From Magnetofaba australis IT-1 (GTDB taxonomy: Bacteria > Pseudomonadota > Magnetococcia > Magnetococcales > Magnetococcaceae), in contig NZ_LVJN01000018.1 of assembly GCF_002109495.1 (NCBI RefSeq), forward strand, positions 186,001 through 250,000: a stretch of DNA of 64,000 nucleotides, written 5' to 3'. The translations under genes and the position numbers were made by a program. The notes below the pieces were generated by a model, which saw only the letters and a list, made by a program, of their open reading frames with translations, was not told the DNA's origin and searched no databases. Shown piece after piece: positions 1 to 8,486 of this stretch. Each line of letters begins with the position of its first letter. Position 1 is the stretch's first letter.

Positions 1-344
1 CAACATCCGCAAAAAAATGTGCGCAATGCGAAATTAGCCGCTTGCCTAGGGCAAAAGGATAGGGTAGCCTCTCTCTTGCGTCGGGCGATCATCATTAATA
101 GACGCAGTGACCGAGGGGGCGGTTACAGGGTTTTTGGATTTTCTCGCAGTTCTTCTCAGAAAAAAATCGTAATATTTTATATCATAGAAGGAACCGTTTG
201 TGTTGCTGTATACAACTAAAATAATATATTTTGGGGTTTTTCCACGCTCATAAATATCGGGAGCACATAAAAAGCGGGCGTGGATTTGGGGGTCAATGAG
301 GTTTGCGCACAAGAAAAATACAACCAATTTGGAGGGCCGGTTTC
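1..344. other. intergenic lead-in, AT-richer, no supported gene
   Basis: No convincing gene is seen here. A 66-codon open frame (19-219) lacks a ribosome binding site and resembles no family I know. The stretch from about 150 to 270 is clearly richer in A and T than the rest of the window and probably carries the promoter of the small gene that follows. The true left neighbour lies outside the window. Confidence 0.5.
203..230 (+). promoter_or_regulatory. candidate sigma-70 promoter upstream of the HTH-like gene
   Basis: TTGCTG (203-208), a 16-nt spacer, then TATATT (225-230), inside the AT-rich tract. It is correctly oriented for the gene starting at 345, implying a leader of about 110 nt. 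This is a pattern match only. Confidence 0.3.
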
Positions 345-602
345 ATGATCAGCGATGAACGTCACGACTTGTTTGGGATTCCGGAGCACACCTGTTGCAT
401 GACCAGTGAAGAGTTGCAGACGGTGGGGGGAACGCTCTACGGGAAGGGATTGTTGGATGATGTCTACATCAAGGCTTTGGCGCGCGATCTGAATGCGTCG
501 GAGTCATCCGTTCGCGGATGGTGGTTTGGCGTCAATCAACACATTCCCGCCACCACCCGTGAGTTCCTGATGCAGTTGCAGACTATCCGGGGTCGCGTCT
601 GA
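345..602 (+). CDS. small HTH-like DNA-binding protein (85 aa)
   Basis: This 85-residue protein of unknown role has a C-terminal half that looks like an XRE/Cro-type helix-turn-helix: IKALARDLNASESSVRGWW reads as helix-turn-recognition helix, followed by a helix rich in Thr, Arg and Leu. Small alphaproteobacterial proteins of this pattern are known but uncharacterised. The ATG at 345 is chosen over an upstream in-frame codon at 303 because GGAGG (331-335) lies 9 nt before it. It is monocistronic: a terminator hairpin follows and the next gene is convergent. It could be a remnant of an accessory region to the left. Confidence 0.6.
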   Translation: MISDERHDLFGIPEHTCCMTSEELQTVGGTLYGKGLLDDVYIKALARDLNASESSVRGWWFGVNQHIPATTREFLMQLQTIRGRV

Positions 603-718
603 TCGAAAACGATCAACAGGGAAGTTGAAATTCGGATTGGCCCCATGCGTGATGCTCTCACATAAGGTTAAAGACTCAATCAATAGAGACCATCACGGAT
701 GACCTTGCCGTTCCAGAA

Positions 719-745
719 AACCCAGCCCTCGGGCTGGGTTTTTTT
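719..745. terminator. bidirectional rho-independent terminator
   Basis: A perfect 8-bp stem CCCAGCCC/GGGCTGGG (721-728 and 731-738), extended by flanking AA/TT, is followed by seven T on the plus strand and preceded by AAAA that serves as a T-run on the minus strand. It lies between the convergent HTH-like gene and the LPS operon and can stop both. Confidence 0.85.
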
Positions 746-771
746 GTTGCGTGGATTTGTACTGGATATGC

Positions 772-1554
772 TCAGGAGGTTTTGTCCGGCGTTTGACGCC
801 GTTGGATGGCGCGGGCTTTAGCGTATTTTATCAGCGTGTTGAAGCAGCCAATGGCGATGTGAACCAGGCCGGGAACGCCGTCGAGAAATCCGGCGCGTAG
901 AAAAAAGAATTTCAGAAACCGCAAGCCAGGACTCAGCCACAGTTTGTGTGCGCGGATATTTTTCCCCTGCGCCGCCAATCGTTGCGCCTGAATGGTGGTG
1001 TAGCGGTTCTGCTTGGCCAGGTAATCCTCCAGCCCCTGCTCCGACAGATGCAGCAGGTCGCCGCGCAGACGTCCAACGGGACCATCGGCGATGACGTGTT
1101 CATGCACCGGGTCGCTGCTCCAGCGCCCGTGGCGGCGGTCATACAGCCGTAGATTGGGATCGGGATAGCCCTCGCCATGGCGCAGCCAGCGCCCCATAAA
1201 GCGGTTGCAGCGGGGGAACTCATAGGCGTGGTTGGCGCGCTCAGGCGTGGCCAGAAGTTGCTCAATCTCCTGCTTTAGCGGGTGGCTGACCCGCTCGTCG
1301 GCATCCAGGCACAGCACCCAATCATGGGTCGCCTGCTTCACCGCGAATTGCTTTTGCGGTCCATATCCCAGCCACTGCTGATGCACAATGCGCACATTTG
1401 TAAATTGTCCAGCGATGGCCAATGTCTCATCGGTGGAGCCGGAGTCCACCACCACCACCTCATTACAAAACTGCAGGCTGTGCAGACACTCGGTGATCAC
1501 CGATTCCGCATTCAGCGTAATCACCACCCCGGACAGCGGTGTTGGCTGCGTCAT
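772..1554 (-). CDS. family 2 glycosyltransferase, LPS core (WaaE/KdtX-like)
   Basis: A 260-residue GT-A fold glycosyltransferase. It carries the family-2 N-terminal pattern VVITLNAE, the DSGSTDE nucleotide-sugar motif (about residues 37-43) and the metal-binding DxD in LDADE (84-86). Length and the C-terminal pattern (GEGYPDPNLRLYDRR, then HEHV) match the WaaE/KdtX-like group, which adds a hexose to inner-core heptose in enterobacteria; the exact acceptor here is unknown. It is the last gene of the minus-strand envelope operon. Its ATG overlaps the waaC stop by 4 nt (ATGA), indicating translational coupling. It should act at the cytoplasmic face of the inner membrane. Confidence 0.85.
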   Translation of the reverse strand: MTQPTPLSGVVITLNAESVITECLHSLQFCNEVVVVDSGSTDETLAIAGQFTNVRIVHQQWLGYGPQKQFAVKQATHDWVLCLDADERVSHPLKQEIEQLLATPERANHAYEFPRCNRFMGRWLRHGEGYPDPNLRLYDRRHGRWSSDPVHEHVIADGPVGRLRGDLLHLSEQGLEDYLAKQNRYTTIQAQRLAAQGKNIRAHKLWLSPGLRFLKFFFLRAGFLDGVPGLVHIAIGCFNTLIKYAKARAIQRRQTPDKTS

Positions 1555-2630
1555 GACGCGCCTCCTGTGAGCAAGGATTCCAGCGCAGAGATGATCTTAG
1601 ACGGCGGCAGGGTGGCGAAGCAGGGCGGCTGAATGGGGCCGGGCTCATCCAGCGGGCAGCGCCGCAACATACACGGCGCGCAGGGCTTGTCGCTGTGCAG
1701 CAGAACGCCTTGTGCGCCCGCCACCCCCGAGTAATCCGGATTGGTGGCGCCGTAGAGGGTGACTACAGGCGCCTCCATCGCTCCGGCCAGATGGGCAAAG
1801 CCGGAGTCCAGACCCACCACGGCGCGGGCGTTATGGATGATGCGCGCCATGGCGCTGAGTCCCAGACGCGGCAGAACCCGCGCGTGTTGCGGCGCGGCTT
1901 GCGCCAGTCGCTCGGCCCGCGCCTTTTCCGCCTCGCCGCCCCACGGCAGCAGCACCGGTCCCCAGTTGCGCGCGCCAATCTGCGCGATCAACTCGGCCCA
2001 ATAGGATTCCGGCCACGCCTTGGAGCTCCAGCCGCAGCCATGCAGCAGCAGCAGATAGCGGGACGGCAATGGCCCGTGCAGTTGCCCGTTGATCTGCTCC
2101 AGAGTCGGCAGAGCGTCAGGCTTGACGCCAAAGTCGGGGGCTGTATGGGGTAACGCATACCCCAGGGCGTGGGCGAACAGTTGGCGATTGCGCGCCACCA
2201 CGTGAAAGGCGTCCACGGCGGTGGGGTGTGTATAGAATCGGCTGGCGGCTTTCTCCCGCGCCCAGGCGGCATCAGGTCCGTGAATCGGCGCGCCCTGAGC
2301 GGCGATGCGGGCGGTGATGGCGCTCTTGAGCAGCCCTTGAGCGTCAATCACGCAGTCATAGCGCCGGGCGCGCAAAGCGCCGATGGCCTCCCGCGCCGCG
2401 CTGCCGCGCCGCAGTTGTTGCAGCGGCGCGCGTTTCCATTCACGCAACTGCAGCGTGTGGATGTTGGCCAGCGGCGCGCCCCAACGGAGCAGTTCGGCGT
2501 GATTTTTCTCACACACCCAGTCGAAGCGCCAATCGGGCCGCGCGCGGGCGGCGTCCATCAGCGCGGGCAGGGCGTGGATGATGTCGCCCATGGCGGATAG
2601 TTTCACAATCAGCGCGCGTCCGCCGCTCAC
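1551..2630 (-). CDS. waaC: lipopolysaccharide heptosyltransferase I
   Basis: A 359-residue GT-B heptosyltransferase that transfers L-glycero-D-manno-heptose from ADP-heptose to KDO of the LPS inner core. The N-terminus has the family pattern ALIVKLSAMGDIIHALPAL; the C-terminal domain has GLDSGFAHLAGAM followed by a VTLYGATNP motif, both typical of glycosyltransferase family 9. The start is the GTG at 2630, four nucleotides overlapping the lpxL stop (GTGA), not the longer open frame reaching 2762. A second family-9 enzyme (waaF) is two genes upstream; WaaC is preferred here because KLSAMGD resembles WaaC while the other copy has the WaaF-type GPAWVGDMVM. Confidence 0.9.
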   Translation of the reverse strand: MSGGRALIVKLSAMGDIIHALPALMDAARARPDWRFDWVCEKNHAELLRWGAPLANIHTLQLREWKRAPLQQLRRGSAAREAIGALRARRYDCVIDAQGLLKSAITARIAAQGAPIHGPDAAWAREKAASRFYTHPTAVDAFHVVARNRQLFAHALGYALPHTAPDFGVKPDALPTLEQINGQLHGPLPSRYLLLLHGCGWSSKAWPESYWAELIAQIGARNWGPVLLPWGGEAEKARAERLAQAAPQHARVLPRLGLSAMARIIHNARAVVGLDSGFAHLAGAMEAPVVTLYGATNPDYSGVAGAQGVLLHSDKPCAPCMLRRCPLDEPGPIQPPCFATLPPSKIISALESLLTGGAS

Positions 2631-3592
2631 GCCAGCGCCTCCAGCAATTTGGCGGAGGGGGTGAGAAAGGGCGTATCCCGCTCGCCCATCATCGACGCCA
2701 AGGGCTCTGACCGCCGCCACAGCCGTCCATCGGGGCGCGATTTGAAACGTCCATGCAGCCAATTGTATTGGTGGGCGTAGTCAACGATCCAGTCGGTGAA
2801 GGCGGCGTTGAGGCGCGCGGTGAAGGCGGCGTCATCCTCGCCCGGCAATGGCTCCAGCACGGGGCCGATGCGCAGGGTGGCGCGGCCCGGCGCTTCGCGA
2901 GTGGCGATCATGGGAACAATCGGCGCGCCGAATTTGCGCGCCAGTCGCGCCGGACCCGCCGGGCATAGGGCGGGGAACCCCAGGAACGGCGCGGCCACGC
3001 CCCCCTCGGCGGTGTTGATGTCGATCATCAAGCCGAGCATCTGCTTGCGTTTGAGCACGCTGATGGTTTGTTTGGCGTCGCGGCGGGCGATCCAGCCGAT
3101 GCCATAGGGTTGGCGGATGGCCATGAACATCTGTTCGGCCAGGGGGTTGTTGGCGTGGCGGTAGACCGCCGAGAGCGGGTAGCCCAGTCGCGCTACGTGC
3201 ATCAGGCCCGGCTCCCAACTCCCCAGATGGATCGCCGCGCAGATCACCCCCTGACCCTGGGCGTAGGCATCGCGCAGGGTTTCGCCGCCGTCGGTGTCAA
3301 ACGCCACGTCGCTGGCGCGCACCCCTTCGATATGGCTGAGAAAAATGTTCTCAAACGCCAACTGCGCCAGGCGATTGTATTGGGCGTCGGTGAGATGCTC
3401 GCCAAAGATCAGGCGCGGATTGACCCGCGCCCAGTGGTCCGGGGATTTGAGCAGTCGCCGTCCCAACCTGGCCAGGGCGGCGGCTTTGCGCGCGGCGCTG
3501 TGCATATCGCCGCGTTGGACCCAGCCGATGGCCGCGCGTAGCGCCAGCCACTCGGCGTAGTGACGCGGCTGCGGCGGGGCCTCTGCGCTCAC
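2627..3592 (-). CDS. lpxL: lipid A late acyltransferase (LpxL/HtrB family)
   Basis: A 321-residue member of the LpxL/LpxM acyltransferase family, which adds a secondary acyl chain to KDO-lipid A from acyl-ACP at the inner membrane. The catalytic HX4E box is visible as IHLGSWEPG (His122 and Glu127), and IARRDAKQTISVLKR and LMIDINTAEGG match later conserved blocks. The chosen start is GTG at 3592, overlapping the waaF stop by 4 nt; an upstream in-frame ATG at 3709 would run deep into waaF. Which acyl position it serves cannot be told from sequence. It is placed between waaF and waaC, coupling lipid A acylation to core assembly. Confidence 0.85.
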   Translation of the reverse strand: MSAEAPPQPRHYAEWLALRAAIGWVQRGDMHSAARKAAALARLGRRLLKSPDHWARVNPRLIFGEHLTDAQYNRLAQLAFENIFLSHIEGVRASDVAFDTDGGETLRDAYAQGQGVICAAIHLGSWEPGLMHVARLGYPLSAVYRHANNPLAEQMFMAIRQPYGIGWIARRDAKQTISVLKRKQMLGLMIDINTAEGGVAAPFLGFPALCPAGPARLARKFGAPIVPMIATREAPGRATLRIGPVLEPLPGEDDAAFTARLNAAFTDWIVDYAHQYNWLHGRFKSRPDGRLWRRSEPLASMMGERDTPFLTPSAKLLEALA

Positions 3593-4614
3593 GCGGTCAA
3601 CTCCTGTAACGCGCTCACCACCTGTTCGGGAGTGATATCGTTCAGGCAGTCGGTGTGCTCCAAGGGGCAGTCGCGCTTGAAGCAGGGGCTGCAATGTATC
3701 TGTAGCCACAGAACGCGCGCCGTGTCGGACAGCGGTGGCGTATGGCGTGGATCTGACGAGCCGTAGACAGCGGCCAGCGGCAGGCCCAGGGCGGCGGCCA
3801 CATGCATCAAGCCGCTGTCGTTGGTGACGGCGGCGGAGCAGACCGCCAGGGCGTCCAACGCCTGATCCAGCCCCAAACGCCCCGCCAGGGAGACGCAGCC
3901 GGGGCCTGCATCGTCCGCAATCCGCTCACACAGCGCCTGCTCTTTGGGCGAGCCAAATAGCGCCGCGCGCCAGCCGAGGGCAAGCATGCGGCGGGCGGTC
4001 TCGGCAAAGTGTGCGGCGGGCCAGCGTTTGGCGGGACCGTATTCGGCGCCAGGGCACAACGCGACGATGGGGCCTTGGGCGGGATCGATTCCCAATTCCC
4101 GCAGATGCGCGGCGCCAGCATCCGAGTCGGCGCGCAATGTGGGCAGGGGCAGGGGCTTGGGCAGGGCGGCGCCCAGCGGCAGCGCCAGCGCGGCGAAGCG
4201 ATCCACCGTGCGCGGCAGGGCGCGTTTGTCCAGATGGCGAATATCGTTGAGCAGACCCCAACGCAACTCGCCCAACCAGCCGGTGCGGGTGGGGATGCCC
4301 GCCAGCCAGGGGATCAGCGCGCTCTTCCACGACCGCTGCACCACGATGGCCTGGGCATAGCCACGGGATTTAAGATCGGCGGCGATGCGTCTGCGCTCGG
4401 ATAGCGCTAAAGCGCCGTGGCCGATGGGGAGGGTGAGGGCGTCGCGCACGCCCTCGATGCGCGCCGCCGCCGGTTGCGTCCACGGCGGCGAGAGGATGTC
4501 GATGGGACGCGCCGGATTCTCCCGCGCCAGCAGCGTGACCGGCGCGCTCATCATCACCATATCCCCCACCCAGGCGGGACCAATGAGCAGAATCGGCGCG
4601 TTGGCGTCACTCAT
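3589..4614 (-). CDS. waaF: lipopolysaccharide heptosyltransferase II
   Basis: A 341-residue family-9 glycosyltransferase that adds the second heptose of the LPS inner core. Diagnostic features are the N-terminal ILLIGPAWVGDMVMMSAP, the central PIVALCPGAEYGPAKRWPA block and the C-terminal TNDSGLMHVAAALG with YGSSDPRHTPP, all characteristic of WaaF. ATG at 4614 overlaps the hldD stop by 4 nt; the longer open frame to 4638 is not needed. Its partner WaaC is encoded two genes downstream in the same operon. Confidence 0.93.
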   Translation of the reverse strand: MSDANAPILLIGPAWVGDMVMMSAPVTLLARENPARPIDILSPPWTQPAAARIEGVRDALTLPIGHGALALSERRRIAADLKSRGYAQAIVVQRSWKSALIPWLAGIPTRTGWLGELRWGLLNDIRHLDKRALPRTVDRFAALALPLGAALPKPLPLPTLRADSDAGAAHLRELGIDPAQGPIVALCPGAEYGPAKRWPAAHFAETARRMLALGWRAALFGSPKEQALCERIADDAGPGCVSLAGRLGLDQALDALAVCSAAVTNDSGLMHVAAALGLPLAAVYGSSDPRHTPPLSDTARVLWLQIHCSPCFKRDCPLEHTDCLNDITPEQVVSALQELTA

Positions 4615-5576
4615 TCGGCGGCGCGGGCCTCCAGCCACTGCACGTAGCGTTTGACGCCGTCCTCCACGCTCAAGAAGGGTTTGTCATAACCGCTCACGGC
4701 GCGGGCGTGGGTCATATCGGCGCAGGTGTAGTTCTGGTACTTGTCCAGCAGCACCTCAGGCATGGGCTTATAGCGGATCTCGCCGGTTCCCAGGGTGTCG
4801 ATCACCGCTTGCGCCACGGCGTTGAAGGAGCGGCTCAACCCCGTGCCCAGATTGATCACCCCTTTGATGGGCTCTGCCGAATCCGCCAAAAAGAGGTTGA
4901 AGTCCACCACGTCGTCGACGCTGATGAAGTCCCGCGACTGCTCGCCGTTGGCGTAACCGCCCGTGCCCTCGAACAGTTCACAGTAGCCGTGATCCTTGAT
5001 CTGGGCATAGAGCTGATACGCTTGCGAAGCCATCTTGCCCTTGTGCTGATGCTCGCGCGGGCCGTAGACGTTGAAGTAGCGCAGCCCCACCACGGTGGAC
5101 TCCACCTGGTCCAGATAGCGCCGCACCAGTTGGTCGAACAGCAGTTTGGAGTAGCCGTAGACGTTCAGCGGCATCTCGTTTTCCGGCTTCTCCTCAAACG
5201 CCTTGCTGGCGCCGTAGGTGGCGGCGCTGGAGGCGTAGATGAAGGGGATGCCGCGGCGAATGGCGTGGTCGAGGAGCAACTTCGAATAGGTGAAGTTGTT
5301 GTCCATCATGTAGCGGCCATTGTACTCCATGGTGTCCGAGCAGGCGCCTTCATGGAAGATCGCCTGCACCGGCATATTGGTGAAGAACTCCGTCTCCAGA
5401 TGGTGACGGAACTCCCGTTTGTCCATGAAGTCGGCGATCTGTAGATCGCGGATATTCAGGAACTTCTCGGCCCGCTCCAGGTTGTCCACCACCAGGATGT
5501 CGGTGATGCCGCGGGCGTTGAGTCCGGCGACGATGTTGGCGCCGATGAAACCGGCGCCGCCGGTGACGATGTACAT
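4611..5576 (-). CDS. hldD: ADP-L-glycero-D-manno-heptose 6-epimerase
   Basis: A 321-residue extended short-chain dehydrogenase that converts ADP-D-glycero- to ADP-L-glycero-D-manno-heptose, the last step of heptose donor synthesis. The N-terminal Rossmann motif TGGAGFIG (residues 5-12) binds NADP, and the catalytic YxxxK is Tyr140-Lys144 in NVYGYSKLLFDQ. EGACSDTMEYNG and YFNVYGPREHQHKGKMAS are HldD hallmarks. Length matches the family. It lies between hldE and waaF and shares a 4-nt overlap with waaF. Confidence 0.96.
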   Translation of the reverse strand: MYIVTGGAGFIGANIVAGLNARGITDILVVDNLERAEKFLNIRDLQIADFMDKREFRHHLETEFFTNMPVQAIFHEGACSDTMEYNGRYMMDNNFTYSKLLLDHAIRRGIPFIYASSAATYGASKAFEEKPENEMPLNVYGYSKLLFDQLVRRYLDQVESTVVGLRYFNVYGPREHQHKGKMASQAYQLYAQIKDHGYCELFEGTGGYANGEQSRDFISVDDVVDFNLFLADSAEPIKGVINLGTGLSRSFNAVAQAVIDTLGTGEIRYKPMPEVLLDKYQNYTCADMTHARAVSGYDKPFLSVEDGVKRYVQWLEARAAE

Positions 5577-5622
5577 GTGTGGATTCTCCCTGCAGCCGAT
5601 GGCTCAGTGCGTGCGCGCCGGT

Positions 5623-7113
5623 TTATTTGCTCTCATCGCCGCGTACTTTGGTGACGATGCTGGAGGTGCTGCGTCCGGCCACCAACTCCACCAGGGCCAC
5701 GCTGCCGCCCCAGCTCTTGACCAGATCGCCGCCCACCACCTCCTCTTCGCGGTAGTCGGCGCCTTTGGCCAGGATATCGGGTTTGAAGCGTTCGATGAGA
5801 TTGAGCGGGGTCTCTTCGTCAAACAGCACCACCGCGTCCACCGAGGCCATGGCGGCCATGACGCGGGCGCGATCCTCCTGCTGAATCACCGGACGCGACG
5901 GCCCTTTGAGTTCGCGCACCGAGCGGTCGGTGTTCAGACCCACGATGAGGCGGTCGCCCAGTTGTCGGGCGTGCTCCAGATAGGTGACATGACCGGCGTG
6001 GAGCAGATCGAAGCAGCCATTGGTGAAGACGATGCGCTCACCCTTGGCGCGCCAGCGCGCAATCTGTCTGGCCACCTGATCGATTGTACCGATTTTATTG
6101 GATTGCGACAGCGCCTCGCTGGCGGTGACCGCATCCAGCAGCTCCGGGGTGGTGATGGGGGTGGTGCCCACATGGCCCACCACCACGCCAGCGGCGACAT
6201 TGGCCAGATGCAGGGCGTCCATGCGCGTCAAGCCGCACGCCAGCGAAGCGGCCAGCACCGCGATGACAGTGTCGCCTGCGCCGGAGACGTCGAACACCTC
6301 CTGCGCCATGGCGGGGATGCGGCAGCGACCCGAGTGGCCATCCACCAGGGCGATGCCCTGGTCGGAGAGGGTGGCGGTGACAAACGCCAGATCCAGCTCC
6401 TGACGCAGATACTCGGCGGCTTCCAGCAGTTGATTGAGATCGTCGCCCTTGACCCCGGTGGCCGCCGCCAGCTCGCCGCGATTGGGGGAGATGGCGGTGG
6501 CGTGGCGATATTTGCGGTAGTCGGAGCCCTTGGGGTCCACCATCACCGGGATGCCCAACCCCTGGCAGGTGGCGATCACCTCCTGGCACAGATGTTCGGA
6601 GAGCACCCCTTTGGCGTAGTCGGAGAGGATCACTACGGCGGGTTGATCGTCGCAGGAGATCAGATCCTCCACCCGGTCCAGCAGGCAGGCGTGTTCGTTA
6701 TCGCCCAGCTTCTTCGGCTCTTCGATGTCCAGCCGCATCATCTGCTGGTGGCCGCTGATGATGCGGGTTTTGGTGATGGTGGGCATGCCGCTGATGGCGC
6801 ACACCGCATCGCTGCGCACCCCGCGCGCCGCCAGCAGGTCGGTGAGGCGTTGGCCCATGGGGTCGTCGCCAACAAATCCGGCCACGGTCACCGCGCAGCC
6901 CAGTTGCGCCAGGTTCAGCGCCACATTGGCCGCGCCGCCGCAGTTATCAGACTCCCGCGTCACCCGCACCACCGGCACCGGCGCCTCCGGGCTGATGCGG
7001 CCGACGTCGCCCCACAGGTACTTGTCCAACATCAAGTCGCCGACGACCAGGATGCTGCGGCCATGGAAACAGTTTTTAATGGCGTCAATAACCTGCTCGC
7101 GACGTTCGAACAT
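5623..7113 (-). CDS. hldE: bifunctional heptose 7-phosphate kinase / heptose 1-phosphate adenylyltransferase
   Basis: A 496-residue fusion. The N-terminal ribokinase-like domain (about 1-330; VVGDLMLDKYLWGDVGRISP, then VSGAGDT anion hole) phosphorylates D-glycero-D-manno-heptose 7-phosphate at C1. The C-terminal nucleotidyltransferase domain (about 355-496; FTNGCFDLLHAGHVTYL with HxGH) transfers AMP from ATP. ATG at 7113 is chosen because the conserved N-terminus starts there and an AAGG-rich sequence precedes it; the open frame continues upstream into gmhA. Both activities being fused is the usual gammaproteobacterial-type arrangement. Confidence 0.96.
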   Translation of the reverse strand: MFERREQVIDAIKNCFHGRSILVVGDLMLDKYLWGDVGRISPEAPVPVVRVTRESDNCGGAANVALNLAQLGCAVTVAGFVGDDPMGQRLTDLLAARGVRSDAVCAISGMPTITKTRIISGHQQMMRLDIEEPKKLGDNEHACLLDRVEDLISCDDQPAVVILSDYAKGVLSEHLCQEVIATCQGLGIPVMVDPKGSDYRKYRHATAISPNRGELAAATGVKGDDLNQLLEAAEYLRQELDLAFVTATLSDQGIALVDGHSGRCRIPAMAQEVFDVSGAGDTVIAVLAASLACGLTRMDALHLANVAAGVVVGHVGTTPITTPELLDAVTASEALSQSNKIGTIDQVARQIARWRAKGERIVFTNGCFDLLHAGHVTYLEHARQLGDRLIVGLNTDRSVRELKGPSRPVIQQEDRARVMAAMASVDAVVLFDEETPLNLIERFKPDILAKGADYREEEVVGGDLVKSWGGSVALVELVAGRSTSSIVTKVRGDESK

Positions 7114-7124
7114 GGCGGGTACCC

Positions 7125-7694
7125 TTATCCTTGCGGCATGCAGGCGGCTTCCACCCAATCGCAGATGGTGTGGCCGATGAAGATGTGACACTCTTGGATG
7201 CGCGCGGTGTTGGGGCCGGGGGCGATGAGCGCGTGATCGGCTTCATCCTTCATTTTGCCGCCATCCTTGCCCACCAGCACCGCCGTGCGCGCGCCGATTT
7301 CACGGGCTTTGCGCAGGCCCAGAATGCAGTTTTCGCTGTTGCCGGAGGTGGAGATGCCCACCACGAAGTCGCCGGGGCGGCACAGACCGGCGATCTGCCG
7401 CGCAAACACCAGTTCATAGCCGTAGTCGTTGCCGATGGCGGTGAGCACCGAGGTGTCGGTGGTGAGCGCCACCGAGGCCAGGGAGGGGCGCTCGCGCATG
7501 AAGCGGCCCATCAGCTCGGCGGCCAGGTGCTGGCTGTCGGCGGCGCTGCCGCCGTTGCCCATCCACAGAACTTTACCGCCATTCTTCAGTGTGTTGGTCA
7601 TCTCCGTGGCCACCGCCGCCATGGCGGGCTCCAGGGCGCTGATTTTGGCGAACGCCTCCTGATGTTCGGCGATGGCGGCGGCGATATCGATCAT
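7125..7694 (-). CDS. gmhA: sedoheptulose 7-phosphate isomerase
   Basis: A 189-residue SIS-domain isomerase that makes D-glycero-D-manno-heptose 7-phosphate, the first step of the heptose pathway. Visible blocks are KVLWMGNGGSAADSQHLAAE, ALTTDTSVLTAIGNDYG and GISTSGNSENC, the standard phosphosugar-binding and active-site segments. Length equals the family norm. It sits 65 nt after gmhB and 11 nt before hldE. Confidence 0.96.
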   Translation of the reverse strand: MIDIAAAIAEHQEAFAKISALEPAMAAVATEMTNTLKNGGKVLWMGNGGSAADSQHLAAELMGRFMRERPSLASVALTTDTSVLTAIGNDYGYELVFARQIAGLCRPGDFVVGISTSGNSENCILGLRKAREIGARTAVLVGKDGGKMKDEADHALIAPGPNTARIQECHIFIGHTICDWVEAACMPQG

Positions 7695-7759
7695 GGGGCG
7701 AATCCTTCACACAAGATTGAGCGCAGCTCGGGCGGCGGCGCAAACGAAACGGTAACGGA

Positions 7760-8314
7760 TCAGGAACGCAACTGACCGTCCAAATAGGCATCGACGAAGC
7801 GTTCTAAATTATCAAACCGGGGCGTGTCGGGCAATTCCCCGTCATCGACGTTTTTCAATCCGCTGCGCAGCAGCGCGCCACGGGTTCCCGCCGCGCGGGC
7901 GGCGCCCATGTCGGAGGGCGAATCGCCGACGAACCACACCTGCGCCATATCCAGATTGAACTGCTTCTGCGCCGCCAGCAGCATGCCCGGTTTGGGCTTG
8001 CGGCAGTCGCATCCATCGTCGGGGTGGTGCGGGCAGTGGTAGATGGCGGCGACCTGGCCGCCGTGTGCGGCCACCTGTTCGTTCAAATGGCGGTGAATCT
8101 CCTGCAGGCGCAGCTCGGTGAGCAGTCCGCGGCCAATGCAGGCCTGATTGGTCACCACCGCCACGCGCACGCCGGCGCGGGTCAAGCGCGCAATGGCCTC
8201 CAAAGAGCCGGGGATAAAGCGCATCTGCTCGATGGTGAGCACATAGTTGCTGCGCTCTTCGTTGATCACGCCGTCGCGATCGAGCAAAACGGTCGGTTGG
8301 TCATCAAAAGACAT
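7760..8314 (-). CDS. gmhB: D-glycero-D-manno-heptose 1,7-bisphosphate 7-phosphatase
   Basis: A 184-residue HAD phosphatase. The catalytic DxD lies in LLDRDGVINEE (Asp12, Asp14), VVTNQACIGRG is motif II, and the CPHHPDDGCDCRKPKPGM loop carries the Cys/His set that binds zinc in GmhB. It removes the C7 phosphate between the two HldE reactions. It is the first gene of the minus-strand operon, so the operon promoter should lie in 8315-8486, divergent from the DUF3108 gene. Confidence 0.94.
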   Translation of the reverse strand: MSFDDQPTVLLDRDGVINEERSNYVLTIEQMRFIPGSLEAIARLTRAGVRVAVVTNQACIGRGLLTELRLQEIHRHLNEQVAAHGGQVAAIYHCPHHPDDGCDCRKPKPGMLLAAQKQFNLDMAQVWFVGDSPSDMGAARAAGTRGALLRSGLKNVDDGELPDTPRFDNLERFVDAYLDGQLRS

Positions 8315-8379
8315 AAGGGCGTTTCAGAGCTTTTGGGTTGACAGGGGGGTGATTTTCCGCCGATGCAAAGCGCGGATGC

Positions 8380-8408
8380 TTGGCGCCGGACCTGGGGTTT
8401 CATACACT
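8380..8408 (+). promoter_or_regulatory. candidate promoter for the DUF3108-kdsB unit
   Basis: TTGGCG (8380-8385), an exact 17-nt spacer, then TACACT (8403-8408), about 80 nt before the start at 8487 in the divergent gap with gmhB. Each box matches the sigma-70 consensus at four of six positions. Confidence 0.4.
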
Positions 8409-8486
8409 GTATAGATGGGTTAACACAACGGGTGATCACCGCCATTTGGCGAACAAGAGCGCTTGGCGGCCAAGGAGTTGGGCACC

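Noticed and set aside
19-219. Possible 66-residue gene
   Set aside because: No ribosome binding site, no family resemblance; runs through an AT-rich regulatory-looking tract.
5419-7188. A 589-codon open frame antisense to hldE and hldD
   Set aside because: Lies opposite two certain genes and has no domain pattern.
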